From assembly GCA_022510725.1 (NCBI GenBank), contig JAFLSW010000006.1:30648-94647 (forward strand): a stretch of 64,000 bases of DNA, written 5' to 3'. Shown here piece by piece: positions 1 through 9,436 of the stretch. Position 1 is the first letter of the stretch. Each line of letters begins with the position of its first letter. The translations under genes and the position numbers were made by a program. Source of the DNA: Lachnospiraceae bacterium (GTDB lineage Bacteria > Bacillota > Clostridia > Lachnospirales > Lachnospiraceae). The notes under the pieces were generated by a model, which was given only the letters and a program-made list of their open reading frames with translations, was not told the origin of the DNA and did not search any database.

Positions 1-242
1 GCGGACTCAGTGCGGCAGCAGGCTTTGTTTATGGTCTGGTAATGATCATTAGGAAATTGTTAAATCCTGAGATTTTGCTGGGTTATGCTTCTACCATCAC
101 GGTTCTTCTGTTTATCGGCGGCATGATCATGCTGATGCTGGGAATCGTGGGAGAATATATTGGCAGGATCTATATCTGCCTCAATAAGGCTCCCCAATAT
201 GTCATTAAAGAAGTAAAAGATCAAAGAGAGGATAAGGAATAA
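1..242 (+). CDS. Polyprenyl-phosphate glycosyltransferase, GtrB/CsbB-like, C-terminal end only
   Basis: The gene enters from the left edge; its reading frame is open from base 3 and ends with TAA at 240-242. About 79 residues are visible. They form two hydrophobic membrane segments (around GLSAAAGFVYGLVMII and STITVLLFIGGMIMLMLGIV) followed by GEYIGRIYICLNKAPQYVI. This ending is typical of family 2 glycosyltransferases such as GtrB, CsbB and ArnC, which load a sugar onto undecaprenyl phosphate on the cytoplasmic face. The catalytic GT-A domain lies outside the window, so the sugar cannot be guessed. The next gene starts 5 bases downstream, which suggests one operon. Family assignment is good; substrate is unknown. 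Confidence 0.8.
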   Translation, partial: GLSAAAGFVYGLVMIIRKLLNPEILLGYASTITVLLFIGGMIMLMLGIVGEYIGRIYICLNKAPQYVIKEVKDQREDKE

Positions 243-247
243 ACAAA

Positions 248-1363
248 ATGGAAAACAAAATGCAGTTAACAGACGAAAGGCTTACTAAGCTTCATCAGAT
301 AGAAGGGCAGCTTGAGTCCGCACCGGTTGGAAAACTGTATGTGTGGGGCACTGCCACAACGGCACAGATGATCACTTCCTTTGTCACAAAAAACAGTGGA
401 CTGTCTGTATCAGCATATGTAGTAGATGATGCGTGGTTTAGGGAAGGAACTTTTTTGGATAAGCCCATCATAAAGGCTTCCGATTTTTTGCAAACAGTGA
501 CCGAACATGACTGGGTCATATTCGGTTTCACAGGTTCTGAAAGGGCAAAAGAAATGGAAAAGAAACTGCCTTCTTTCCTAAGAACCGTCTATTTTTCTTT
601 TCCCTATAGCGCCAATGTGGACGGAACCTGGCTGGATCTTGCTTTTTATGAACAATACAAAGAACGGTTTGAAAGCACCAAAGCTACGCTGTTTGACAAT
701 ACCTCCAAACAAGTTATGGATGCTTTTATCAAAGCATGTATGACCGGCAATACAGAAGAACTGGATGGGTTTTTGACAGAAGGGCAGTATTTTAATGAGC
801 TGACAAGCTCCTGTAAGCCCGGATGTTTTGTAGACTGCGGTGCATACATAGGGGATACCATAGAATGTGCTGCTGATTTTTTGGGTGACCGCCTGAACAA
901 GGTCATTGCCTTTGAGCCGGACCCTGATAATCTGGAAAAATTAAAAGAGCGGATGAAAAAACTGGGGATCGGTGCAGAGAAACTGAAGCTTCTGCAAAAG
1001 GGCAGCTATGATGAGGCAGCCACACTGCGATTCTCCTCTTCAGATTCCAGCTCCGGCATCAGTGAAGATGGAGATGTGGTCATTGAAACAGATTCAGTGG
1101 ATCATGCGGCAGAAGGCATGGGAGAGATCACATTCATTAAAATGGATGTAGAGGGCAGTGAGCAAAAAAGTCTGCTGGGAGCAGCGGATACCGTCAAAAA
1201 ATATCGTCCGATCCTGGCAGTATGTGTATACCATAAGCCGGAAGACCTTTTTGCACTGCCGGAATTGATCCGTAACCTGACGGAAGATAAGAATTACAGG
1301 TATTATTTAAAATATCATGGACCTGATCTGCGGGAATTGGTCTTTTATGCCATTCCGCAGTGA
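248..1363 (+). CDS. FkbM-family SAM-dependent methyltransferase with an extra N-terminal domain
   Basis: The 371-residue product has a C-terminal FkbM-type methyltransferase domain. Seen are the SAM-binding loop FVDCGAYIGDT near residue 193, FEPDPDN near 222, and KMDVEGSE near 297, which is the family's signature. The first 150 or so residues are a separate domain whose KLYVWGTATTAQMI stretch resembles a Rossmann nucleotide-binding turn, as found in sugar-modifying enzymes; its role is unclear. FkbM enzymes O-methylate sugars or natural products, and in envelope loci they usually methylate a glycan. The gene lies 5 bases after a glycosyltransferase and 24 bases before two flippase-like genes. 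An ATG 12 bases further in is an alternative start. Confidence 0.8.
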   Translation: MENKMQLTDERLTKLHQIEGQLESAPVGKLYVWGTATTAQMITSFVTKNSGLSVSAYVVDDAWFREGTFLDKPIIKASDFLQTVTEHDWVIFGFTGSERAKEMEKKLPSFLRTVYFSFPYSANVDGTWLDLAFYEQYKERFESTKATLFDNTSKQVMDAFIKACMTGNTEELDGFLTEGQYFNELTSSCKPGCFVDCGAYIGDTIECAADFLGDRLNKVIAFEPDPDNLEKLKERMKKLGIGAEKLKLLQKGSYDEAATLRFSSSDSSSGISEDGDVVIETDSVDHAAEGMGEITFIKMDVEGSEQKSLLGAADTVKKYRPILAVCVYHKPEDLFALPELIRNLTEDKNYRYYLKYHGPDLRELVFYAIPQ

Positions 1364-1387
1364 TCCGCCGTGGGAAGGGAAGATATC

Positions 1388-1750
1388 GTGAAAAAAACTT
1401 ATTTTTTCCTGCACATTTTGGTCATGCTTTATGCTATTGGCGGCATTTTTTCCAAAAGAGCGTCAGGAACGGAATTTCTATCCTGGGATTTTATTTTTAA
1501 TTATGGCATGGTGCTGCTGATCTTGATGGTCTATGCGGTTTTTTGGCAGCTGATCTTAAAAAAACTGCCCCTTACGGTAGCCATGGCCAACAAATCCGCC
1601 ACGGTGATCTGGGGATTGATCTTCGGAAGCCTGATCTTTCAAGAACGCATCAGCCTTTCCAATATCATCGGCGCCGTGATCATCATTGCAGGCATTGTGA
1701 TGGTGGCTTTAGCGGATGACGGGCAGGTTGCAGATAAGGAGCAGGAGTAA
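1388..1750 (+). CDS. Small membrane protein, EamA/SMR type (ArnE/ArnF-like subunit 1)
   Basis: This is a four-helix hydrophobic protein of about 120 residues. I chose the GTG at 1388 because a GGGAAGGGAAGA ribosome site lies just upstream and the product then starts MKKTYFFLHILVM; a GTG at 1370 is also in frame. The second half (VWGLIFGSLIFQERIS, then IIGAVIIIAGIVMV) has the glycine-rich helix and conserved Glu-Arg turn of the EamA/SMR drug-metabolite transporter fold. Paired genes of this type (ArnE and ArnF) flip undecaprenyl-phosphate-aminoarabinose in Gram-negative bacteria. The stop codon overlaps the next start (TAATG). I infer a half-flippase for the lipid-linked sugar made upstream. 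Confidence 0.7.
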   Translation: MKKTYFFLHILVMLYAIGGIFSKRASGTEFLSWDFIFNYGMVLLILMVYAVFWQLILKKLPLTVAMANKSATVIWGLIFGSLIFQERISLSNIIGAVIIIAGIVMVALADDGQVADKEQE

Positions 1751-2079
1751 TGTATATAGCAATTTTCTTAGGATCGGTACTGATCGCTGCCATATCCCAG
1801 GTTTTACTGAAAAAAAGCGCTATGAAGCAATATAAAAACAGGCTGTTGGAATATTTCAATCCCTATGTGATCTGCGGATATGGGATATTGTTCTTATCCA
1901 TGCTGATGACCGTATTTGCCTATCGGGGTGTGGATATGAAAACAGGGCCGGTTTTGGAAGCCACCAGCTATCTGTATGTAGCGGTCTTAAGCGCCATATT
2001 CCTAAAAGAAAAGATATCTGCAAAGAAAAAGATCGGGCTGTTTGTGATCATAGTGGGTGTCGTGATCTCAAATTTGTAA
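1750..2079 (+). CDS. Small membrane protein, EamA/SMR type (ArnE/ArnF-like subunit 2)
   Basis: The 109-residue product has four predicted membrane helices, with LIAAISQVLLKKSA at the N-terminus, TGPVLEATSYLYVAVLSAIFLKEKIS in the second half (split here only to describe it: a helix followed by the LKEKIS turn) and a closing helix ending VVISNL. This is the usual SMR layout. It overlaps the previous gene by one base in a TAATG junction, so the two are probably translated together in equal amounts. SMR proteins act as dimers, and a heterodimer is the simplest reading. I infer that the pair moves a lipid-linked sugar across the membrane. Drug export is the main alternative but is less likely in a glycan locus. 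Confidence 0.7.
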   Translation: MYIAIFLGSVLIAAISQVLLKKSAMKQYKNRLLEYFNPYVICGYGILFLSMLMTVFAYRGVDMKTGPVLEATSYLYVAVLSAIFLKEKISAKKKIGLFVIIVGVVISNL

Positions 2080-2099
2080 AGTAAAAGAGGATAAAAAAC

Positions 2100-3221
2100 A
2101 TGATAGGCTTTAATGTGGCCCCCTATGTGGGCAAAGAACTGGAATATATGAAACATGCCGTAGATAATCACAAGATCTGCGGAGATGGGGAATTTACGGC
2201 TAAATGCAGCCGATGGATCGAAGAAAAGACCGGGACGGCAAAGGCGCTGCTCACCACCTCCTGTACCCATGCCACGGAAATGGCGGCACTGCTTTGTGAG
2301 ATAGGGCCCGGGGATGAAGTGATCATGCCTTCCTATACCTTTGTTTCCACAGCGGATGCCTTTGTTCTTAGAGGAGCCACAGTGGTATTTGTGGATATTC
2401 GTCCCGACACCATGAATATGGACGAAAAGCTGATAGAAGAAGCCATTACGGATAAGACAAAAGCCATTGTTCCCGTTCATTATGCCGGGGTTTCCTGTGA
2501 AATGGATGCGATCCTAGAACTTGCAAGGCTTCATAACCTCTATGTCATAGAAGATGCTGCCCAGGGCGTGATGGCATCCTATAAAGGCAGACCTCTTGGT
2601 ACCATGGGTGAATTTGGATGTTTCAGCTTTCATGAGACCAAGAACTTCTCCATGGGAGAGGGCGGTGCTCTTCTGATCAGAGAACAGCAATTCATTGAGC
2701 GGGCGGAGATCCTCAGGGAGAAGGGAACCAACCGAAGCAAATTTTACCGTGGTGAGATCGATAAATACAGCTGGTGTGACATGGGATCTTCCTATTTGCC
2801 CAGCGATTTAAATGCAGCATATCTTTGGGCGCAGTTGGAAGAGGCGGATACCATAACCAAAGACAGGATGGATACCTGGAATATGTATGATGATGCTTTC
2901 CGTAATTTTGGCAGGTTTGAAGTGCCTTTTATACCGGAAGAATGTCAGCACAATGCCCATATGTATTATATTAAGACAAAGGATTTGGAAGAGCGGACAA
3001 AGCTCATCAGTTATTTGATGGAAAATGGCATTAAGAGCGTTTTTCACTATGTTCCCCTGCATTCGGCACAGGCGGGGCGCAAATTCGGCAGATTCCACGG
3101 AGAGGATGTCTATACCACAAAAGAAAGTGAGCGCCTTGTAAGGCTGCCTCTGTATTACGGAATCGGTGCGGACAATGTGGACTATATCATCGGAAAGGTG
3201 AAAAAATTCTATGGCGCATAA
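2100..3221 (+). CDS. wecE: dTDP-4-amino-4,6-dideoxygalactose transaminase (WecE/RffA type)
   Basis: The 373-residue product is a PLP-dependent DegT/DnrJ/EryC1 aminotransferase and resembles Escherichia coli WecE along its whole length. Shared landmarks are KICGDGEFT near residue 25, GDEVIMPSYTFVST near 71, VPVHYAGVSCEMD near 124, VIEDAAQGVM near 149, and FSFHETKNFS with the PLP-binding lysine at residue 181. WecE converts dTDP-4-keto-6-deoxyglucose and glutamate to dTDP-Fuc4N, a precursor of surface glycans. The dTDP-sugar synthesis genes are not in the window. Its last 11 bases overlap the next gene. The family is certain; the exact amino sugar is probable rather than proven. Confidence 0.88.
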   Translation: MIGFNVAPYVGKELEYMKHAVDNHKICGDGEFTAKCSRWIEEKTGTAKALLTTSCTHATEMAALLCEIGPGDEVIMPSYTFVSTADAFVLRGATVVFVDIRPDTMNMDEKLIEEAITDKTKAIVPVHYAGVSCEMDAILELARLHNLYVIEDAAQGVMASYKGRPLGTMGEFGCFSFHETKNFSMGEGGALLIREQQFIERAEILREKGTNRSKFYRGEIDKYSWCDMGSSYLPSDLNAAYLWAQLEEADTITKDRMDTWNMYDDAFRNFGRFEVPFIPEECQHNAHMYYIKTKDLEERTKLISYLMENGIKSVFHYVPLHSAQAGRKFGRFHGEDVYTTKESERLVRLPLYYGIGADNVDYIIGKVKKFYGA

Positions 3222-4896
3222 AGAGACCAATATCAACTTCAAAAAGATCAAGTGGGATCTGGTTCTGCCGGTGATACATATTGCGGTTTCCTGGATCTAT
3301 GAGCTGTTTTTTCTGAAATTAGGAGAAGATCAGGTAGGGGTGCTTACACCGGCTTTTTCTTCGCCTATCAGTTTTCGGACCGAACAGGTAATCATGTATA
3401 TTATTTCCAAGGTTTTTGGCTGTATCTTGATCTTTGTCATATGGCAGATCATCTTTTATCTGTTTCGCCGTAAAAAATTAACGCCCTTCTTCCTGTTGTT
3501 TGGAGGGTTGATTTTGTTGTTGCTATATTTTCCCTATAACTGGTCTTTGGAAGTTGATAATTTAACGATGTATTCTCAGGCAATACGATATCATCCCGAT
3601 TATTGGCATTCTATATTGACAGGATGCATTTATAATGCCTGTCTTATGGTCTGTTATCATGGATTCTTTATTCCCTATATACAGACGGCTTTCTTTTTAG
3701 GCGCAATTTATTTCCTTTCCGAAAAATTTCGGCAGCACTATGGGAAAAAAGCGGCATTGCTGCCTTATATCTGCTTTCTTTTTCCGGATGTCTATAAGAT
3801 TATGATCAGTTCTTATAGAAATTGCATCTATGCCGTTTTTTGCATCTGGTTTTTCTCCCTGCTGGCATTTGATCTGATCGAAAAAAGAAAATACACCCGT
3901 TTGCGCTTTTTGACCATGGGAGGGATCGCCCTGATGCTGACGATCCTGCGGACAGAGGGAATCTTTTTCTTCCTGTTATTTGTGATCATCCTATTGTGGC
4001 AGATGAAAGGAGAGATGAAAAAGCAGATCATCTGTGCGGTTGGGTTTGCTTTATTGGCGTTAATTTTGAATCTGCCCCAAAAGCTGGGTGAGGCCAAATA
4101 TTTCGGAAATGATTATATGATAGCCAATTATATCAATTTGTTGAGTTCCTGTTTCAATGATGAAAGAATAAATCTTTCCTATGATGGAGCGCGGCAGGAT
4201 TTGGAAGACATTGCGGTTATCGTTCCGGTGGAAGTGATACAGTATAACGGCTTGATGGCGTATTATGATTATAATCTGCTGATGCATGAGAGCCTAAACC
4301 AGTCTTTTGCTTCAAAAGAGCAGCAACAGGCCTTTTTGAAGGCGGGTATGAGAGTGATGACACATAATCTTCCCAATGTGATCAATAACCGTCTGCGTTA
4401 TTTTGCAAGGGCGAATGGCATATCCGGACTGAGTTATGAATTTATGCATGAATCATCGGATAATATGGCGATATTCCTGTCGGAAAGAGGTACATTTGCA
4501 TTAAATGAGATGATAGATAAAGAAAGAGCGCCGCTTTTATACAGCCTGGCTTCTAATCCGATTAAAAATACCGTTTATCAATGGTTTCAAAAAGTTCTGG
4601 ACAACTGGGATACCCTCCTAAAAGATCTGCGGATCTTTTTTATCAGCAGGGTGTTAGTTATATGTATGCTGATATTGACGATTACAAATTCCTTTAAAAA
4701 ACAGGAATTAAAAGAAGCAGCCGTAGGTCTGCTGCTTCTCCTTACCTGGGGTATCATTATTGTGTTTAGTCCGGAAGCAAGGGAAGCCTATTACTATCCG
4801 GCTTATTTTTCCAGTCTTATTTGGTCTGTTGTATTTCTGGGACGGGATATTGCTGCCGCCTCTGCAGAACCAAGCAGAACAGAACAGACAGAATGA
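3211..4896 (+). CDS. Polytopic membrane protein, probable GT-C fold glycosyltransferase (DUF6020-like)
   Basis: The 561-residue product has around ten to twelve hydrophobic helices. After the second or third helix comes a loop WSLEVDNLTMYSQA with an acidic residue just past a membrane segment, the place where lipid-sugar-using GT-C enzymes keep their catalytic aspartate. A later LRTEGIFFFLLF helix is also typical of uncharacterised clostridial membrane families such as DUF6020; that family name is from memory and should be checked. The start overlaps wecE by 11 bases, so translational coupling is likely. Its 3' end overlaps the oppositely oriented YfhO-like gene by 80 bases. Transfer of a lipid-linked sugar outside the membrane is inferred. 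Confidence 0.6.
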   Translation: MAHKETNINFKKIKWDLVLPVIHIAVSWIYELFFLKLGEDQVGVLTPAFSSPISFRTEQVIMYIISKVFGCILIFVIWQIIFYLFRRKKLTPFFLLFGGLILLLLYFPYNWSLEVDNLTMYSQAIRYHPDYWHSILTGCIYNACLMVCYHGFFIPYIQTAFFLGAIYFLSEKFRQHYGKKAALLPYICFLFPDVYKIMISSYRNCIYAVFCIWFFSLLAFDLIEKRKYTRLRFLTMGGIALMLTILRTEGIFFFLLFVIILLWQMKGEMKKQIICAVGFALLALILNLPQKLGEAKYFGNDYMIANYINLLSSCFNDERINLSYDGARQDLEDIAVIVPVEVIQYNGLMAYYDYNLLMHESLNQSFASKEQQQAFLKAGMRVMTHNLPNVINNRLRYFARANGISGLSYEFMHESSDNMAIFLSERGTFALNEMIDKERAPLLYSLASNPIKNTVYQWFQKVLDNWDTLLKDLRIFFISRVLVICMLILTITNSFKKQELKEAAVGLLLLLTWGIIIVFSPEAREAYYYPAYFSSLIWSVVFLGRDIAAASAEPSRTEQTE

Positions 4897-7800
4897 TCGA
4901 GATAACCGTAATGACCAAACCTGTTTTCATACCATAGGGCTCATAAACCAGCTCTATGGTATGTTTGCCTTTCGGGGTTTCTATAACCATAAATGCTTCA
5001 TAAGGATCTAAGATTTCCACTTCTTCTCCATCTACATATGCCTTAAAGCCTCGTTCATAAGGCAGAGCCAAAACGGTATAGCCATCTTCTGTATAATCGG
5101 TGGTGCCTTTGATGCAATTTCCTTCAAAGGCAATATTTGCCATCTGCTGTTTGGATGCTGTTTCATAGAATTCCTCAAAAACATCAGGATGGAAGATCGC
5201 ATAATTATAAAAGTCATCTAAAATAGCATAGGCACTGGGATAAGTAATGGTAGTTCTCATAGAGAATGGATCGTTACTTTCCCCGATCGGAACAAACTCT
5301 CCTAAATATAAATAGACAAAGCCCTCATCTGCAGGATCAAAATGAAGATCCAGATACAAATCTCTGATAGTAGAAATGTTACCCGCATTATCCAGTATGG
5401 ATGCAAATGCCAGCTCGTAGGTGGTGTCAGAAAAGGTTTCATCCAAAAAGCGGAAAGAATTGGGGATGTTATCCGGGACTTCACTATGCTGTAAGGACTG
5501 GACCGTAAATAAGCTTTCAGCATCTTTTTTGGTATACAGTGCGGTAAAATCATTTAAGAAGTAAGGCACAAAGTTTGCGTTTTCTGTTATATCCATAAGC
5601 TCATATGGGGCATAAAATCCCAGAGAGAGGGTATATGGAATCTTATACAGATAAGAATCTCCCATGCAGCCCACATATTCATAATATTTTAGATCGGGTA
5701 ATGTTGTAGATGCATATCTTGGCAGCAGGATATATTGATTTCCTGCCAGCGCGTGGCTTAGAGGCGTTCCGTTATAGTTGGTATTGATAAAGTTGGTGGC
5801 GCACAGAAAGCCGTGATACATAGCCAGATTAGTCTGATGCCGCGTTACAAAGGAGTTAAATAAACTGGCGCTGGAAACATTATAAAATAGTCCGCTGTTG
5901 ATGACATAGGAGGCGGGAATGCTGATACGCAAAGGGGCGTTTTCAGATTTTAACTTTTCCGCAAAGAAGACTTCTTGTTCCTCAAAGTTGTCTATACTAT
6001 GAATGGCATCCATCGTATAGGTGGAGGTAAAATAAAGCATATTGACCGCCAGTTCCAGAGTCACCATCAAGGTCATGAGTCTGATGAAGATCGGTTTGGA
6101 AAGTCTGGAACGGATAAAACACAGGACCATATAAAACAGGACCAGGCCTAAAGTGGTATAAAAAGCAACTGTTTCATTGCCCTCGCCTCCAAACTGGCAG
6201 ATGCAGAAAAATACCGCCAGACAGGCAAAAACAGTTAGCCATTTCTTCCATGTAACTTTGTTCAGTGCCCGCAGACCGTCATATGCCATGACTGCACACA
6301 AGAACATCAGCAGAAAAACATACCTGTTGGGTACATTAGACTGATAATGGAATCCGTTCCACAAATAGGAAAGGATCTGACCGTTAAAGCTGGCAAACAA
6401 AATGGCAAGAAGGACCAGCTTTTTCAATCGCTCTTTTAGCTGATATTTTTTAGAAGTCAGATAGAGTAACACCAATACAAGGGTAAGGATGCCCATAAAC
6501 AGGGAAACCCCTCCGTCATTATGGTCCACAGCAGTGGATTTGGAAAAGATCATAAATTGTTTCCACTGTTCCAAAAAAGAAGTGTGCAGTCCGGGGGAGG
6601 GGAAAATGCTGTCATTTCCCCTGTATTGGGAGTCATAGGTAGACAGCGGCGTGTTTAGGATGACAAAAAAGCTGCTGCCTGCACCTAAGAGAGAACAGAC
6701 TCCGAACCGAATGCCTTTCTTGACAAAATCCACAAAATCGGCAAAATGGCAGGTAAAAAAAGTCAAAGCTAAGAAGATACACATATATAGCGCAAGATAT
6801 AAATTGGAGTATATGACAAAAGCCAGTAACAAAATGTATAAGCCACAGCGTTTTTGGTAGATTAGGCGCTCGAAAGCCAGTATCAGCAGTGGCAGAGCCA
6901 GGAAGCACATATACCAAGTGGTAAAACCGTGCATTGCAAGCATATAAGTGTTTAATGCATAGATAAAACCCGGTACCAACAGGCGATAATCTCTCTTATC
7001 AGCCTTTTTGCCTGACAATCTGTGGGTCAGATAATAGACCAGAGAAAGGGAAGAAAGTCCGATACAAATGGCTTCTCCCAATAAAAGGGCGCCTCCTATC
7101 TGTTCCGGCTTTAACAGGGTCAGGGGGAAATATAAAAGTCCTAAAGGATTATTAGCATAAAGGCTGTAGCCATATCCGCCGTTCAGGCTGTATAGAAGGT
7201 GTCCGCTCTTCAGATTATAGTACCAATCCAAAATAGAAGGAAGGGTCAGAAGGAGACCGTCCTGATCATAAAAGGAATTGATACCAAAAGGAATACAACT
7301 GTAAACTACCATAGTCAGCAAAAACAAAATGATGGGGATAAAAGCGGCCAGCCAATAAACATAGTTATGCCTAAAATGTCCGCTGCATTTCTCAAAAACA
7401 GAACTTTCGCTGACCTGCCGCTTTATTTTTAGCAAAGGTGCATATAGCTTTTTACCATCACTGTTCAAATAGAAAAGCAGCAGGAGAAATACACCCAGGC
7501 AGGTCAAACCGATTCCCAGGTAGTAGACGCTCATGGAGGAGCCTGCCGCCTGCTGCTGTAATTCGTAAGCTGCGATCAAATCCGGCAGTCCGTTAAATAA
7601 AGCATCATTCATTTCGTAAGCAAGCAGCCGATAATTGATGGAGATGTCCTGGCTGTAACCAAACTTGAAATAGATGGTATAGGATTCCCCTGCTTTCAGA
7701 TCTAGAGAAAAGATCTCATTGGTGCAGTCGTTATAAATAAGCGTGGTGCAGTCATGGTCACAGGACAATTCATATGCGGTTTCGGTGGTTTCTGCAGTTT

Positions 7801-9388
7801 CATCAAGAGGATATTGATACAAATTGAAAACATGATTCCCCTGATCTGTGATCCGGTAGGCCTCAGACTGAACGGGGACAATGGTACAGTCAATGGGGGT
7901 AAACAGGTTGTCCTCTCCGCCGATCTTGCGGCACAAAATATTAGCCTGCTCAAAAAGATTGACCAGCCCGTATTCGTCGGTTTCAAGCGCATCCGCTTCG
8001 GTAAACTCCACATAATCAAAGAGTACATTTAAAGTACCGTAAATGTGAGAGGCATTATGTTCGTCGCGAAATGCCTCGTAGGGAGTGGGAGAAGAAATCT
8101 GCAGCATTTCATCCTCATTTCCCGTTTCGGAAATTCCCCCTTGGGAAGCGACAGCCTGAAAAGGAAAATGATCTGCTAAGGTAAGGGTATCCGGAATGAA
8201 ATTCTGGTTACTGCTTAAAAACAGATTGCAGAAAAGTTCCAGACAGATCAAACAGGGCAAAAGAAGAGAAGCTGTTTTGTCAAAATATTTGGAAAACAGT
8301 CCCAAAACAACCAGAATAAAAAGGACCATAAATAAAATATTGCTCTGTAATGCAATGGGATGAAAATTCAAATAGGAACCGGAAAGGGCAAAGGCTATGA
8401 AAAGCCCCCACACAATAATGCCGATGCATAGGCGCTTTTTGGAAAGGGACAGAAGCTCTGTAAAGCTCATGGCAGCCGTCCGGAGAAACCAGAAAATAGG
8501 GAAAAAAGCATAAAATATAGTGATGACTTCAGGAACTCCCAACTCCAGCAGATACTGTAAAGGGAAAAGTTCCAGTGTGCATAATAAGAACAAGGTAAAG
8601 ATCAGGTTCTGTATCCGCTTTTTTTTAGAAAAAGTGGTGTTAAAAAAGAACAAAACGAAACAAAGCAGAAAGAACAGACCAAAATACAGGTGCAGTCCAA
8701 ACAATTGAGGGAATCCCTGCCAGGTAACGGTACCAAGCAAAAATCTGGAGAAGAAGTTTGCGATGGGAGCTGTAAGATCAAAGTAGTTGTATGAGAAAAC
8801 CCCCTGCATGTCCATGACAGCCTTTAATTGAGGAAGAGAATACAGGGATGAAAGCAAAAGTGCGAAGAGGGCAAGCAAAATTAAATGAATAAAATCCGCA
8901 GCTGCCGCTCCTTTTTCTTTTCCCTGCTCTACAAAAAAAGAAATCAGTAGGTAGATCGTTAAGATAAAACCTGTCATTGTGTCCAGACAGAAACACAGGG
9001 CAAGTAGTAATACCAAAGGCAGGGTTTTCCCTTCCTTGATAAAACGCTCCAAAGCCAAAAACAGCAAAGGCAGCAAGGCGTATATTGTCAAATAGCTTAT
9101 ACTGCTTTCCTGTAAAAGACCGTAGGAACAAAGACCGTATCCTAATGAAAACAGAAGGGGGAAACCGGTTCCTATCATTTCCATTTTGGAAGAATGCTTT
9201 AAATAATAGAAAAACGACATAGAAGCCAGACCGTTAAAAAAGATCTGGGGCATTAGCAAAGTATTGGGAACAATATGTCCGTATCCCATGGTATAAAAGA
9301 CCCGGAAGCCGAATAGAATCAAAATGGGGACAATGGCAGCCAGACCGTAATTGACAAGGGATGATATATTTATTTTTTTGTTTTTCAT
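4817..9388 (-). CDS. Double-length YfhO-family membrane protein (tandem fusion)
   Basis: The 1523-residue product is about twice the size of ordinary YfhO. Residues 1 to about 640 form one module of membrane helices followed by a soluble part; a second, more typical YfhO module starts near 668. It contains IPFGINSFYDQDG, with the conserved Asp-Gln near residue 708, then the helices, a soluble C-terminal domain ending with a beta-rich Gly-Lys-His-Thr region (TPKGKHTIELVYEP) and a last helix. YfhO proteins take sugars from undecaprenyl phosphate and add them to surface polymers such as lipoteichoic acid, working with a CsbB-type enzyme. The first module lacks the Asp-Gln segment. The ribosome site AAGGAG precedes the ATG. 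Confidence 0.8.
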   Translation of the reverse strand: MKNKKINISSLVNYGLAAIVPILILFGFRVFYTMGYGHIVPNTLLMPQIFFNGLASMSFFYYLKHSSKMEMIGTGFPLLFSLGYGLCSYGLLQESSISYLTIYALLPLLFLALERFIKEGKTLPLVLLLALCFCLDTMTGFILTIYLLISFFVEQGKEKGAAAADFIHLILLALFALLLSSLYSLPQLKAVMDMQGVFSYNYFDLTAPIANFFSRFLLGTVTWQGFPQLFGLHLYFGLFFLLCFVLFFFNTTFSKKKRIQNLIFTLFLLCTLELFPLQYLLELGVPEVITIFYAFFPIFWFLRTAAMSFTELLSLSKKRLCIGIIVWGLFIAFALSGSYLNFHPIALQSNILFMVLFILVVLGLFSKYFDKTASLLLPCLICLELFCNLFLSSNQNFIPDTLTLADHFPFQAVASQGGISETGNEDEMLQISSPTPYEAFRDEHNASHIYGTLNVLFDYVEFTEADALETDEYGLVNLFEQANILCRKIGGEDNLFTPIDCTIVPVQSEAYRITDQGNHVFNLYQYPLDETAETTETAYELSCDHDCTTLIYNDCTNEIFSLDLKAGESYTIYFKFGYSQDISINYRLLAYEMNDALFNGLPDLIAAYELQQQAAGSSMSVYYLGIGLTCLGVFLLLLFYLNSDGKKLYAPLLKIKRQVSESSVFEKCSGHFRHNYVYWLAAFIPIILFLLTMVVYSCIPFGINSFYDQDGLLLTLPSILDWYYNLKSGHLLYSLNGGYGYSLYANNPLGLLYFPLTLLKPEQIGGALLLGEAICIGLSSLSLVYYLTHRLSGKKADKRDYRLLVPGFIYALNTYMLAMHGFTTWYMCFLALPLLILAFERLIYQKRCGLYILLLAFVIYSNLYLALYMCIFLALTFFTCHFADFVDFVKKGIRFGVCSLLGAGSSFFVILNTPLSTYDSQYRGNDSIFPSPGLHTSFLEQWKQFMIFSKSTAVDHNDGGVSLFMGILTLVLVLLYLTSKKYQLKERLKKLVLLAILFASFNGQILSYLWNGFHYQSNVPNRYVFLLMFLCAVMAYDGLRALNKVTWKKWLTVFACLAVFFCICQFGGEGNETVAFYTTLGLVLFYMVLCFIRSRLSKPIFIRLMTLMVTLELAVNMLYFTSTYTMDAIHSIDNFEEQEVFFAEKLKSENAPLRISIPASYVINSGLFYNVSSASLFNSFVTRHQTNLAMYHGFLCATNFINTNYNGTPLSHALAGNQYILLPRYASTTLPDLKYYEYVGCMGDSYLYKIPYTLSLGFYAPYELMDITENANFVPYFLNDFTALYTKKDAESLFTVQSLQHSEVPDNIPNSFRFLDETFSDTTYELAFASILDNAGNISTIRDLYLDLHFDPADEGFVYLYLGEFVPIGESNDPFSMRTTITYPSAYAILDDFYNYAIFHPDVFEEFYETASKQQMANIAFEGNCIKGTTDYTEDGYTVLALPYERGFKAYVDGEEVEILDPYEAFMVIETPKGKHTIELVYEPYGMKTGLVITVISIILSVLFCLVLQRRQQYPVPEIQQTK

Positions 9389-9436
9389 GAAAAAATCTCC
9401 TTACAATGGTTTGTATCGAATAAATATAGTGTCAAC

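Noticed and set aside
1968..2480. Long open frames antisense to wecE, FliH and pilus genes
   Set aside because: They lie opposite well-supported genes, lack ribosome sites and show no recognisable motif.
4760..5011. Small plus-strand frame in the overlap of the two membrane proteins
   Set aside because: No ribosome site and a composition that fits a shadow of the other frames.
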